A stretch of DNA of 64,000 nt from positions 62,277,628-62,341,627 of the forward strand of contig CM077667.1 of the NCBI GenBank assembly GCA_039707655.1, given 5' to 3'. A program made the translations under genes and the position numbers. The DNA comes from Elymus sibiricus (taxonomy: Eukaryota; Streptophyta; Magnoliopsida; Poales; Poaceae). A model generated the notes under the pieces. It saw nothing but the letters and a program-made list of their open reading frames with translations, ran no database searches and was not told where the DNA came from. This document shows positions 9,765-21,211 of this stretch, piece by piece (positions within the stretch are counted from its first letter, which is position 1; each line of letters opens with the position of its first letter).

Positions 9765-12331
9765 CCGGTATAAAGAGTAAGTTACGAAACATATTTGACG
9801 TAGCTATATTTGTCACAGATGAATGAATCATGCTATCTAAGAATTGAAATGCTTTCAGAAGCATCCACCAAATACGAGAAGTGGGTTGCATTGCTAAGTC
9901 GGCGGATTGGTCCAGTAATGATATCAGGCATTAGCTAGCCACTCAGCATTCTCACTGCCTATTTTATTGTTTGACTTTTTTTTACTTTACACTCTCAAAA
10001 ATTCTAATCATATTATTACAAAATGTATTTTTCAAAAGACCATAATATTTTGAAAACTTTTAATCATGCATTTGAAAAATGTTAAATGTGTATGCAAAAA
10101 TGTTGAGCATATACAAAATATGTATACAAAAAATAAACAATGAGCGTGAAAAAAGTTGATCATGTATTTAAAATATGGTAAACAAGTATTTGAAAAATAT
10201 TAATCAAGCATTTGAAAAAATGCTAAATGTGTATAGAAAAAATGTTGACCATGTATTAAAAAAACTATGAAATCTTTTGAATATGCATATGGAAATATTA
10301 ATCAAGCATTTAAAAAATAATATTGAACAAGTATTTAAAAAATGCTAATCAAGCATTTGAAAATGTTAAATGTGTACAGAAAGAATGTTTACCATGTATT
10401 AAAAATGTTAATCTTGTACTTAAAATATGTTAATCGAGCATTTCAAAAATCGTTAAAATGTATATAGGAAAAATGTTAACCATGTATAAAAAAGAATATT
10501 AATCTTTTATTTAAAAACATTGATCAAGCATTTAAACATAATAAAAACTTGTATATAAAAATGTTGACTATATATTAAAAAATATTAAATTTATATTGTA
10601 AAAATATTCAGCATGCAGTAGAAAAAATTTATTGCCATATACAACAAATGTAGAATGAAAACAAAAAAAAACAAAGAAAACATGAAAATGAAACCCGAAA
10701 AAGAAACAAAATAAACGAAAATGAAAAATTAAATCAAAGAAACAAATGACAAAATAAAAAAGGAGAAAGAAAAATAAAAAAACATCCCAAAGAAAAAACG
10801 GCAGTGAAACTCACGCTCATTTCTCCTCAAGTACATCCTGTCCTATTACTTGACCAGAATTCCGACGCTAGCCCCGTGGCTAGTGATGAGGATGCCTACC
10901 CTGGGTAGGGTCATAGGCCTGACATCTGACGCCCACCAATGGTCCTTCAATGTCATTAAAGCCCCTGAGCAGAGACTTATTCGGATGAATATAGCCGTTC
11001 ACTCGGATGATTCATGTCACTCGGACTACATGGCGCCATTCGGACAGACCGGTATAAAGAGTAAGTTACGAAACATATTTGACGTAGCTATATTTGTCAC
11101 AGATGAATGAATCATGCTATCTAAGAATTGAAATGCTTTCAGAAGCATCCACCAAATACGAGAAGTGGGTTGCATTGCTAAGTCGGCGGATTGGTCCAGC
11201 AATGATATCAGGCATTAGCTAGCCACTCAGCATTCTCACTGCCTATTTTATTGTTTGACTTTTTTTTACTTTACACTCTCAAAAATTCTAATCATATTAT
11301 TACAAAATGTATTTTTCAAAAGACCATAATCTTTTGAAAACTTTTAATCATGCATTTGAAAAATGTTAAATGTGTATGGAAAAATGTTGAGCATATACAA
11401 AATATGTATACAAAAAATAAACAATGAGTGTGAAAAAAGTTGATCATGTATTTAAAATATGGTAAACAAGTATTTGAAAAATGTTAATCAAGCATTTGAA
11501 AAAATGCTAAATGTGTATAGAAAAAATGTTGACCATGTATTAAAAAAACTATGAAATCTTTTGAATATGCATATGGAAATATTAATCAAGCATTTAAAAA
11601 ATAATATTGAACAAGTATTTAAAAAATGCTAATCAAGCATTTGAAAATGTTAAATGTGTACAGAAAGAATGTTTACCATGTATTAAAAATGTTAATCTTG
11701 TACTTAAAATATGTTAATCGAGCATTTCAAAAATCGTTAAAATGTGTATAGGAAAAATGTTAACCATGTATAAAAAAGAATATTAATCTTTTATTTAAAA
11801 ACATTAATCAAGCATTTAAAAATAATAAAAACTTGTATATAAAAATGTTGACTATATATTAAAAAATATTAAATTTATATTGTAAAAATATTCAGCATGC
11901 ACTAGAAAAAATTTATTGCCATATACAACAAATGTAGAATGAAAACAAAAAAAACAAAGAAAACCTGAAAATGAAACCCGAAAAAGAAACAAAATAAACG
12001 AAAATGAAAAATTAAATCAAAGAAACAAATGACAAAATAAAAAAGGAGAAAGAAAAATAAAAAAACATCCCAAAGAAAAAACGGCAGTGAAACTCACGCT
12101 CATTTCTCCTCAAGTACATCCTGTCCTATTACTTGACCAGAATTCCGACGCTAGCCCCGTGGCTAGTGATGAGGATGCCTACCCTGGGTAGGGTCATAGG
12201 CCTGACATCTGAGGCCCACCAATGGTCCTTCAATGTCATTAAAGCCCCTGGGCAGAGACTTATTCGGATGAATATAGCCGTTCACTCGGATGATTCATGT
12301 CACTCAGACTATATGGCGCCATTTGGACAGA
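9765..12331. repeat. 1.28-kb tandem duplication across the left edge of E1
   Basis: Copy 1 (9765-11048) and copy 2 (11049-12331) are about 99% identical by eye. Each holds about 1.12 kb of flank DNA followed by the first ~165 bp of the E1 LTR, including its TSD gctag. The only junction homology visible is a base or two. Because LTR sequence is part of the unit, the duplication happened after E1 inserted. The short open frames at 10850-11110 and 12133-12342 are duplicates of the same LTR stretch and not genes. Confidence 0.9.
10010..10800. repeat. AT-rich degenerate repeat block (second copy 11294-12082)
   Basis: Variants of phrases such as aatcaagcatttgaaaa, atgttgaccatgtatt and aaatgtgtatagaaaa recur every 30-70 bp, ending in an A-rich segment with aaaatgaaa phrases. 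Such blocks occur inside Triticeae DNA transposons, but I see no termini. The block is present twice because of the 1.28-kb duplication. Confidence 0.5.
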
Positions 12332-12724
12332 CAGAAGCTTAGGCGACCTGGAAGACAAAGCGTCTGTGGAATTCGAGTAGTCATTCGTTATGAGTTAATT
12401 CACCGTTACCAGTAACGTCAGGTTAATCAGCCATTCCTGTAACGCAGTATTCATTGGCATTTATTGCCCTAATCATGGCGCTCGGCCGGTGGTGGCGCAC
12501 TCTATATAAGCCACCCCCGGGCGCCATAGCAAGGGTTCCGACCCCCTGTAATCCTCTACCACCATAAGCAAACACAACAGCCCTCGGGCACCGAGACGTA
12601 GGGCTGTTATCACCTCCGAGTGAGGCCTGAACTCGTACATACCGAGTGCACACTTGCGCCGTAGTTAGAGTTCGCCCCTCCTTTCGTACCCCCTAGTACT
12701 ATTGTCAGGTTCATTCCCACGACA
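12167..12724 (+). repeat. E1 5' LTR
   Basis: TG...CA bounded. A TATA box (tctatataag, 12501-12510) marks the likely U3 promoter core. Its first ~165 bp are repeated upstream by the tandem duplication. Confidence 0.92.
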
Positions 12725-12726
12725 GT

Positions 12727-12744
12727 TGGCGCCCACCGTGGGGC
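12727..12744 (+). other. E1 primer binding site, tRNA-Lys type
   Basis: TGGCGCCCACCGTGGGGC lies two bases after the LTR and is complementary to the 3' end of plant tRNA-Lys(CTT), including its CCA. Confidence 0.85.
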
Positions 12745-12796
12745 AGCGCGTCTAGCGAATTCCGGCGCAGGTGAAATTTCCATTTTCTCGTTCATC

Positions 12797-14700
12797 ATGA
12801 ACACATTCGGTGGCGAGATCATCTTCGGGTCCCTCAGCTTCGCCGTCGACGATTCGGCGTGGCTGCAGGAGGCACTGCCCGCCCGAGGCGCGGTGCACTT
12901 CAGCGCGACAACGTTCGGAGTTCTCCTCCAACAACCGTCTACACCCTATCGACCGACTTCTCTGACTCGCCTTGCATCTTGTCGCCAACGCTCCGGGCGC
13001 TCACGGCTGCAGCGTTGGATCAAGCACGATGGGGTGGCCCAGGCCGCAGGATAGCAGGTGGCTGCACTCGAAGCCGACGAGTCAGTCCACTGCCTCTTCC
13101 CGTCTTCGGATGACGAATCCTCCGAAGCTGCCGAGCACGAGAGCAGCGATGACGTAGCGGAGGTCTTGATGGCCAGCCCAGCCCGAGGTACTTCTCCTCC
13201 CGGTCATTCGGCGGGAGATACCCGCGATTGGGACAGCGACCGCCACAACGCCAGCTCCGACGGCTATGTTCCCCGACCCCTCACCCGGGAGCAACGGGAG
13301 GAAATCAGGCGCAGGAACGACCAGGTCCTTCAGACGCCCATAGCGGGAAACACCCCGGAAGAGATAGCCCTGGAGGCTGCTCGCCAAGCCACCCTGGCTA
13401 AGCGCGAGCGTCTCGAGCGGCTACAACATTCACTCGACGAACGCACGGCAAGAGAACTTCCTAGCTCCAGCCGTAGCCGCTGTCAGTTGTTCACAAAGGA
13501 TCGTCCGTACACCATCCCGGTGATGCGCACGCCTCTGCTGAATCTGGCCGCGGCCACTCGGATTGCAGATTCGATCCAGCCGTTTGATTCGGCGGCAAGT
13601 GAGGGCATTCGACAAATCCAGGCTTTTCTGAAGACCGCCCTACAACAAAACTCAGAGGTATCACAATCTCATCAACGCATTCGCAATTAATCTACTCGGG
13701 CAGATACTGTGCAGTCAGCTTATAGTCCGCTCACGCCGAGGAAAGACCCACGAACTCCTCCTCATCCGAGAGGTCCGTACGGAGGATGCGGGCGCGACGA
13801 CCACGATTTCAGTCGGACTCCCCCTCCGAGGGGCGGTCTGCGTGGCCAACGTCCGTATGAAGGAGGCTACCCACTCGGGAGAAACCGTGAGCGGAGCCCT
13901 GTTCAGCACAGAGGCTACGATGCCCGGTCTGACATCACTCAGCGAGTGGTCGATTGGAATAGGCATGACAGAGACCGAGCGAGCGGCTGGGGAGTTACCG
14001 GCCTCGGGTGTTTCAGCAGATACATCCAAGAGGCAGAAATACCCCCCATTACCGGCTGGCGACCGGAATTGGGAGGTTCAATGGCGAATCCAAGCCAGAG
14101 ACTTGGCTCAAAGACTATCGAGTCGCTGTCCAGATCGGCGGCGGTGACGATTTCGTTGCCATGAAGCACCTTCCGCTCATGTTGGAAGGGTCCGCACGAG
14201 CGTGGCTGAATCAGTAGCCCGCCAACTGCATTTACTGTTGGGAAGATTTGGCCCGAGTATTCGTTAAAACATTTGAGGGCACGTACAAGCGCCCGGGTGG
14301 ATTGACAGAGCTACATCACTGCGTCCAGAAGAGCAACAAAACTCTTCGGGAGTACATTCAGCGCTGGACCATGTTGCACAACACCGTGGAAAATGTGACC
14401 GAGCATCAGGCCGTGTGCGCCTTCAAGGCAGGCACTCGGTATCGGGAGTTGATCTTGAAGATCGGCCGGTCTGGGGATCTGTCCCTCAGTCGGGCCATGG
14501 AGATCACAAACAAGTACGCCAATGGCGAGGAAGAAGACCGCCTCCGTAGTGGCAAAGCGAGAGCTGGAAACGCCCCTCAATCGGGAGGTAATGCCAGGAA
14601 GAATCAGAAGCGGAAGGCTGACGCCTCCGGCAAAGCAGAGGTCGCAGCCGTCCAAGGGCAAAGACAAGGCAAGCCGAAGCCCAAGAAAAAGAAGAAATAG
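12797..14700 (+). pseudogene. E1 gag, broken
   Basis: The capsid-type Retrotrans_gag region lies at about 14060-14520, with WLKDYRVAV, ARAWLNQ and KTFEGTY segments typical of grass Gypsy gags, followed by a Lys-rich tail ending near 14700. The N-terminal part (13058-13690) is a charged Arg/Glu-rich region. Gag would form the particle that holds the element RNA. The frame changes several times before 14008, and TAG codons at 14215-14217 and 14698-14700 interrupt what is otherwise one frame. Not functional as it stands. Confidence 0.85.
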
Positions 14701-17700
14701 TGGACTCCCAAGAAGAAGTCCGACTATAAATCCGACATTCTCGACCAACCGTGCCAAATTCATACCAAGACGGATGAAGAAGGCAACGTCGTGCTCCCGA
14801 AGCACACCACTCGGGAATGTCGCCTGCTCAAGCAGGAGATGGGCGCTGAGCCCTCGAGTGAAAAGGTCGATGTCAAAGATGAGGAAGATACTTCCGAATA
14901 TCCGAAAGTCGACAAAGTCCTCAACGTGATCTTCGCCGACGTCGAAAGCAAGAGGCAGCTGAAAGTTGTCAATCGGGAGGTCAACATGGCAGTTTTGACT
15001 GCTCCCAAGTACCTCAACTGAACGAAGACGCCTGTCACCTTCGACCTGTCCGACCAGCCGCCTTACATAGCCACCCCTGGGAGGCAGGCGTTGGTCGTCG
15101 ACCTGGCAGTGGGTGGTGTCCGACTGCGCAAGGTCCTGATGGACGGAGGCAGCGGGCTCAATATCATATATGCTGATACGCTCAAGGTAATGGGCATCCC
15201 GATGTCTCAATTGAGCAAGAGCAACATGCATTTCCACGGGATTGTCCCTGGGAAGAAGGCAGAGTCACTCGGCCTGATCGCTCTGGACATCGTATTCGGG
15301 GGCGAAAAGAATTTCCGAAAGGAAAGGTTAACCTTCAAGGTGGTCGACTTCCGCAGTGCTTATCACGCCATCCTGGGTAGGCCTGCCTACGCACGTTTCA
15401 TGGCCAGACCATGTTACGTGTATCTCAAACTCAAGATGACAGGGCCTAAGGGCGTGATCACAGTGACTGGTGACCGGAAGGTTGCCAAAGAGTACCTCCA
15501 GCGGGGCTCAAAGATCGCCAACGAACAAGTGCTTGCAATCGAGCTGGAAGGGTACAAGAAGGAAGTGGATACGGCTGATCTGCTTAGATCAAAGCGGTCG
15601 GCTTCAGAATCGGCCTTCCAGTCGGCTGGCGAGACCAAGCAAATCCATGTCCATCCGAATGACCCAAGTGCGGCTCCGACGAACATCTCCACCTCACTCG
15701 GAGAGAAATAGGAAGCCGAGCTCATCCATTTCATCCGTGAGAACTGGGACATCTTCGCATGGAAGCCGTCTAACATGCTTGGTGTTCCCAGGGAACTGGC
15801 TGGGCACCGACTCCGAACCGATCCCAAGGCCAAGCCAGTCAAAGAGTATTTGCGCCAATCCTTCGTCGAGAAGCGCAAGGCGATTGGTCAAGAGATAGCT
15901 CGGCTCCTTGCCGCCGAATTCATTCGCGAGGTTTACCACTTCGAGTGGCTCGCGAATGTCATTTTGGTGCCAAAGAAGGACAAGTCACTCCGTATGTGTA
16001 TTGACTTTAAACACCTCAATCGGGCCTGCCCGAAGGATCATTTCACTTTACCACGGATAGATCAGATAGTAGACCCTACTGCCGGATGCGAACGTCTGTC
16101 GTTCCTGGATGCGTACTCCGGGTACCACCAGATCCGAATGTACGGTCCTGATGAAATAAAAACAGCCTTCATCACCCCATTCGGGTGCTTTTGCTACGTC
16201 ACGATGCCATTCGGCCTGAAGAATGCTGGGGCCACTTTCCAGCGCATGATCCAGAAATGCTTGCAAGAGCAGATTAGTCGGAACGTGGAGGCTTATATGG
16301 ACGATATCGTAGTCAAGTCTAGGAAAGGTTCTGACCTCCTGACCAACCTTGCCGAGACCTTCGCGAACCTGCGGCGCTTTGGAATAAAGCTGAATCCAGC
16401 TAAGTGCACATTCGGAGTGACTACAGGAAAGTTACTCGGTTTTCTCGTTTCCGAACGAGGGATCGACGCCAATCCGGACAAAATCGGCGCTATAGTCCGA
16501 ATGAAGCAACCGGAGCGCTTACACGACGTGCAAAGGCTGACAGGGTGCCTTGCGGCCCTGAGCCGATTCATCTCAAGACTCGGAGAGAAAGCACTCCCTC
16601 TCTACCGACTGATGAAAAAATCCGACAAGTTCGAGTGGACCAATGAAGTGCAAGCCGCGTTTGAAGAACTCAAGGCATTGCTTTCCACCCAGCCGGTGTT
16701 AGCTGCTCCGGGCAGCCGGGAACCTTTACTCCTGTAAATTGCGGTGACTAGCCAGGTGGTGAGCACAGTCCTTGCAGTAGAGCGCGAAGAGCCGGGAAAA
16801 GCATTCAAGGTTCAAAGACCCATATATTACATCTCAAAAGTGTTAACCCCTTCCAAGCAAAGGTACCCGCACTACCAAAAGCTGGTCTATGGTATTTACC
16901 TGACTGCTAAAAAGGTGGTTCATTACTTCCAAGATCACTCGGTCACGGTCATCAGCAACGCCCCCCTGTCGGAGATCCTACATAATAGAGACGCTGCTGG
17001 CCGGGTGGCAAAGTGGGCATTGAGCTCCTTCCGCTGGAGATCAAGTTTGAAGCTAAGAAAGCAATCAAGTCCCAGGCATTGGTTGATTTTATGGCCGAGT
17101 TGATCAAGCAAGAGCAGTCAATTCCGAGTGTTCCTGAACACTGGACTATGTTCTTCGACGGATCCAAGATGCTCAATGGCTCGGGGCTGGTGTGGTTCTT
17201 GTCTCTCCCAAAGGAGACCGGCTGAACTATGTCCTCCAAATCCATTTCGACTCATCAAACAACGAGGCCAAATACGAAGCCCTCCTGTACGGGCTCCGCA
17301 TGGCCATATCACTCGGCATTCGTCGTTTGATGGTCTACGGTGATTCGGACCTCGTTGTCAACCAAGTGATGAAAGAGTGGGACATTCGGAGCCCAGCAAT
17401 GACCGGTTACTGCAATGCGGTCAGAAAGCTGGAGAAGAATTTTGAAGGTTTAGAGCTGCATGACATTCCTCGCGCAAAGAATCAGGCAGCAAACGACCTG
17501 GCAAAGATTGGGTCCACTCAGCGAGCAGTCCCGAAAGACATATTCCTTGAACATCTGTGCGCCCCAACAATTACAGAAGATCCTTTCACAGAGGAGCCCC
17601 CACAAGCAGTCGGTCCATCTAATCCGACTGAGGTTGAAGTTCCAGCTGTAGTGGATCTGGTCCACGAAATGCTGGTAATCACTCCCGAGTGAACTCAACC

Positions 17701-18913
17701 CTTCTTGGCATACTTTCTCAGGCAAGAACTCCCCGAAGATGAGGAAGAAGCTCGTCGGATCGTCCGTCGATCTAAGTCATTTGAAGTTCTGGGAGACCAG
17801 TTATACAAGAAAAGCACCACAGGAGTCACCCAAAAATGCATCTCCCCAGAGGAAGGGCTGCAAATCTTACATGAAATCCACTTGGGAACTTGCGGCCACC
17901 ATGCGTCCTCTCGGAGTTTGGTCGCTAAGGCTTTCCGAGCGGGTTTTTATTGGCCCCGAGCCAATGAAGCAGCAAGGGACTTGGTGGACCTATGCGTCGG
18001 GTGTCAGTTCTACAAGAATAAGTCCCACAAGCCTGCATCCGCGCTCAAGACGATCCCGATCACCTGGCTGTTCGCGGTATGGGGGCTCGATATGGTCGGT
18101 CCCCTGCGGACTGGGTCGAGTGGATTCACACACCTGCTTGTGGCAGGTGACAAGTTCACCAAGTGGGTCGAAGCTAAGCCCATCAAGAGTTTGGATGCAG
18201 GTACTGCCGTCAGTTTCATTCGGCAGATCATCTTCAGATTCAGCGTGCCGCATGATATTATCACGGATAATGGGAAGAACTTTGACTCGAACGAGTTCCG
18301 TGAATTCTGTTTCTCTCAAGCCACTTGGGTTAATTATGCCTCAGTGGCTCACCCGCAGTCGAATGGACAGGCAGAACGTGCAAACGGAATGATTCTGCAA
18401 GGTCTGAAACCCCGATTGATGAGACACCTGAAGTATGCTGCTGGAGCCTGGGTTGAAGAATTGCCGTCTGTCTTATGGGGCATTCGGACAACCCCAAACC
18501 GCTCTACGAAGCACACGCCTTTCTTCATGGTGTACGGATCAGAGGCTGTGTTGCCGAGTGATCTTCAGCACAATTTCCCCCGAGTGGAACTTTATGATGA
18601 AGCTGAAGCTGAAGCCGCGGTCTTGACCTTTTAGCAGAAGAGAGAGAGAGCTGGCCCTCATCAGATCGACGCTCTATCAGTAAGATCTGAGGCGTTACCA
18701 TTACAGACACGTCCAGGGCCGAGCTTTTCAGGAAGGAGATCTTGTCCTCCGACTGGACCAGCAAAAACCCACAAGTTAGCGCCTCCGTGGCAGGGGCCGT
18801 ATGCAATCTCCAAAGTCTTGCACAATGGAGCCTACCGTCTCTACAACATCAAAGATGGCATAGAAGAGCCCCTAACTTGCAACGCGGACCTGCTTCGCAA
18901 GTTCTACACCTAG
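14701..18913 (+). pseudogene. E1 pol (protease, RT, RNase H, integrase), broken
   Basis: Domains in order: retropepsin with LMDGGS near 15140; reverse transcriptase 15720-16700 with the catalytic YMDD at about 16295; RNase H 16740-17560 (FFDGS near 17152, DSD near 17343); zinc-binding HHCC and integrase core 17860-18500 (catalytic Asp in GLDMVGP near 18085 and in TDNGK near 18265). The end is near 18911. In-frame stops lie at 15019-15021, 15709-15711, 16735-16737, 17690-17692 and 18632-18634, and frameshifts near 17015, 17190 and after 18634. Family relatives encode one polyprotein, so this copy is dead. Confidence 0.9.
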
Positions 18914-19100
18914 AACATAACTACTTTAGTTTGTCATTCCAGTAATGAATCCGAGTGATCTCGATGAATAAAATTTAGTTCCTTTATATTTTTCCGAAAT
19001 TTAATTCTTTTCACTCCGGTGAATCAATATCCTGTGTCACCCCCAGTGGGTCTAAAATGCTTAGCTGCGATTCCGCATTGACTAAGTTAAAAACTATTTC
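18914..19100 (+). other. E1 region after pol
   Basis: Short non-coding stretch between the pol end and the tandem array. No feature seen. Confidence 0.4.
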
Positions 19101-19672
19101 GAGTGGGACATCCTCCACACTCGGACTCTAAGATGGACAGGACCATCATTACTAAGATGGACAGGACCATCATTGTTCTCTCGAACAATTCCGAGTGCGG
19201 GTCTCACCCACACTCGGGGGCATAGCTGCGGCCCCGTGTCGCCTAAGTTACAGACCGTCTTGAGTGGGACATCCTCCACACTCGGACTCTAAGATGGACA
19301 GGACCATCATTACTAAGATGGACAGGACCATCATTGTTCTCTCGAACAATTCCGAGTGCGGGACTCGCCAACACTCGGGGGCTTAGCTGCGGCCCCGCGT
19401 CGCCTAAGTTACAGGCCGTCTCGAGTGGGACATCCTCCACACTCGGACTCTAAGATGGATAGGACCATCATTACTAAGATGGACAGGACCATCATTGTTC
19501 TCTCGAACAATTCCGAGTGCGGGTCTCGCCCACACTCGGTGGCTTAGCTGCGATCCCGCGTCGCCTAAGTTGAAAACCATTTTGAGTGGGATATCCTCCA
19601 CACTCGGACTTTAAAGATGGACATGACCATCATTGTTCTTTCGAACAATTCCGAGTGCGGGTCTCGCCCACA
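19101..19672 (+). repeat. 161-bp tandem array in E1, about 3.6 copies
   Basis: Units start gagtgggacatcc at 19101, 19262, 19423 and 19584, an exact 161-bp period. Units 1-3 contain a second-order duplication of a 24-bp phrase (taagatggacaggaccatca). The last unit is cut at its cactcgg by E2; a diverged continuation (cactcggggacttagctgcgg-like) resumes at 39534 on the other side. It lies in the non-coding part of E1 between integrase and the antisense gene. Confidence 0.9.
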
Positions 19673-19677
19673 CTCGG

Positions 19678-20191
19678 TGTCATGGTTTTGTCACGTTAGA
19701 TGTCCCCGTGAAAGGACTTAGGTTCGAGGCCATCGCTAAGGCGGGGAGCTCGAAGGGGTTGGTCGGAATCGGGAGACAAGAGTTACCCAGGTCCGGCCCC
19801 TCGGAAAGAGGTAAAAGCCTACGTCCTGCTTTGAGTTGTATTGATTGCGTATCGATTACAAGGGAGCGAGTTTGCTTGACCTAGCTATCGATCAGTTGTT
19901 TTCGTGGCCTAAGCCGCCTAGGTAACCCGCCTTTATATACACAGGTCAAGGCCCTGGGCTTACAAGAGTCCGGGTCAGGTTATACTTGATAACCGACCTC
20001 ACCTCTAATTACACATGCCTTGTCTAACAAGCCGACACCGACGGCTTACACCACCGGGTTACATCCCGTCTTCTGGCTCTGGGCCTCTAGGCCCATGGAA
20101 TAAGCTTATGCTAAGCCTTGTCGTTTAAGCCGCCAACCGTATGACCCGGCCCCACCTGGGCGGGTCTCACCATGGGGTTATATCCCCAACA
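19678..20191 (-). repeat. E2 3' LTR
   Basis: On the minus strand it begins TGTTGGGG and ends in TGACA. TATA-like sequence tatataaagg on the minus strand at about 19930-19940. Confidence 0.92.
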
Positions 20192-21211
20192 TTAGGCCCC
20201 AGATTGATTTGAACTGGTCCATGTCAATCCCTAAATCTTCTGGTTGGCGAGTCTTGCATTCTCCGACAATCTTCATGACCCGCCGAAAATGGGTGGCGTA
20301 GTCTCTGATAAACTTTCATGACCCGCCGTGACGTCATCAGAAAAATCAAAAAAGATTCCCCTGACGTCGGAACGGATCTTTCTCCATTAATATGACCAGC
20401 CCGAGAATCGAGGCGTTTTCTTAGTTAATCATCATCGTGCCTCCTCGATTCCCGCACCGGACCGTTGCTGTTCCATTATATCCTTATAATTAAGCACGGG
20501 GGGGGGGGGGGCATTGCTTTCACTTTCCCCGCCGCCACCTTCTTCTTCTTCTTCCTTCGGACGCCCGCGCCGCCGAAGCTCGCCGCGCCGTTCGGTCCTC
20601 ACCGTCTTCATCAACATTGGTCGCTACATCAACCTGAACCTGTCCAGAGCTTTCGCGCGTCCGTCCGCGTCCTCAAGGTTTCACTGCTGCCCCTTGTTAG
20701 ATCTGCATTAGGTTTCTCCCAAGTTCGTCGGGTTTCTTCGGTGTTCATCACCGCTCATCAGAACATTCTTCACAGATTAGATAAAGAGCATCTCTTTAAA
20801 GCCTTATAATGCTGCCCAAACCACGCGGTCGTCCGCTCCATAATCACGCCGTATTTATTGTAGATCTACAACTCATTTTAGTCTGCCTAGAGGCAGCCTG
20901 TTCTTCCACTGGCTTTTTAGGGTTAACATTATTTTTCTTTTTCCCTCGCCCGTAGATCTTAAATCCATAGCTGTAGTTGCGGAATCTGTTTTCTCCACAC
21001 TTAGCAATTTTTCAGTACGCGCTGATAAACTTGACCCGCCGTAAGGCTGCCTGCTCATGCTGTCACACCGTAAATAGCTTCGGCGGCTCATAACTTTATC
21101 TTGACCCACCAAATGTTGTCACCATTTCTAGAGTCATGAGGACTTTGGTCATAATGTATTTTTAACCCACCAAATATTCATACTTTTCCGCAGCCTTTTT
21201 AAGCTGCCGCC
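20192..21211 (+). promoter_or_regulatory. E2 polypurine tract and 5' region of its antisense gene
   Basis: It begins with the polypurine tract of E2 (minus strand, 20192-20206), then about 1 kb without an open domain before the ATG at 21212. TATA-like ccttataattaag near 20484 and a G12 run at 20500-20511 are visible. By position this is where a promoter and 5' UTR for the plus-strand gene would be; no start site can be proven from sequence. Confidence 0.4.

Noticed and set aside
10850..11110. 86-codon frame, nearly repeated at 12133-12342
   Set aside because: Both are the start of the E1 LTR duplicated by the tandem event; there is also a related frame in the 3' LTR at 51131-51469.
12727..12744. 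tRNA-like sequence
   Set aside because: Only the 3' complement of tRNA-Lys is present, right after an LTR, so it is a primer site and not a tRNA gene; the same holds at 31635, 39001 and 46776.
13082..15237. Long minus-strand frames (for example 308 codons at 14311-15237)
   Set aside because: They are shadows of gag and protease with no recognisable domain; the real antisense gene of E1 lies elsewhere.
19101..19672. Regular direct repeats that could suggest a CRISPR array
   Set aside because: The units are contiguous 161-bp repeats without unique spacers, in a plant retrotransposon.
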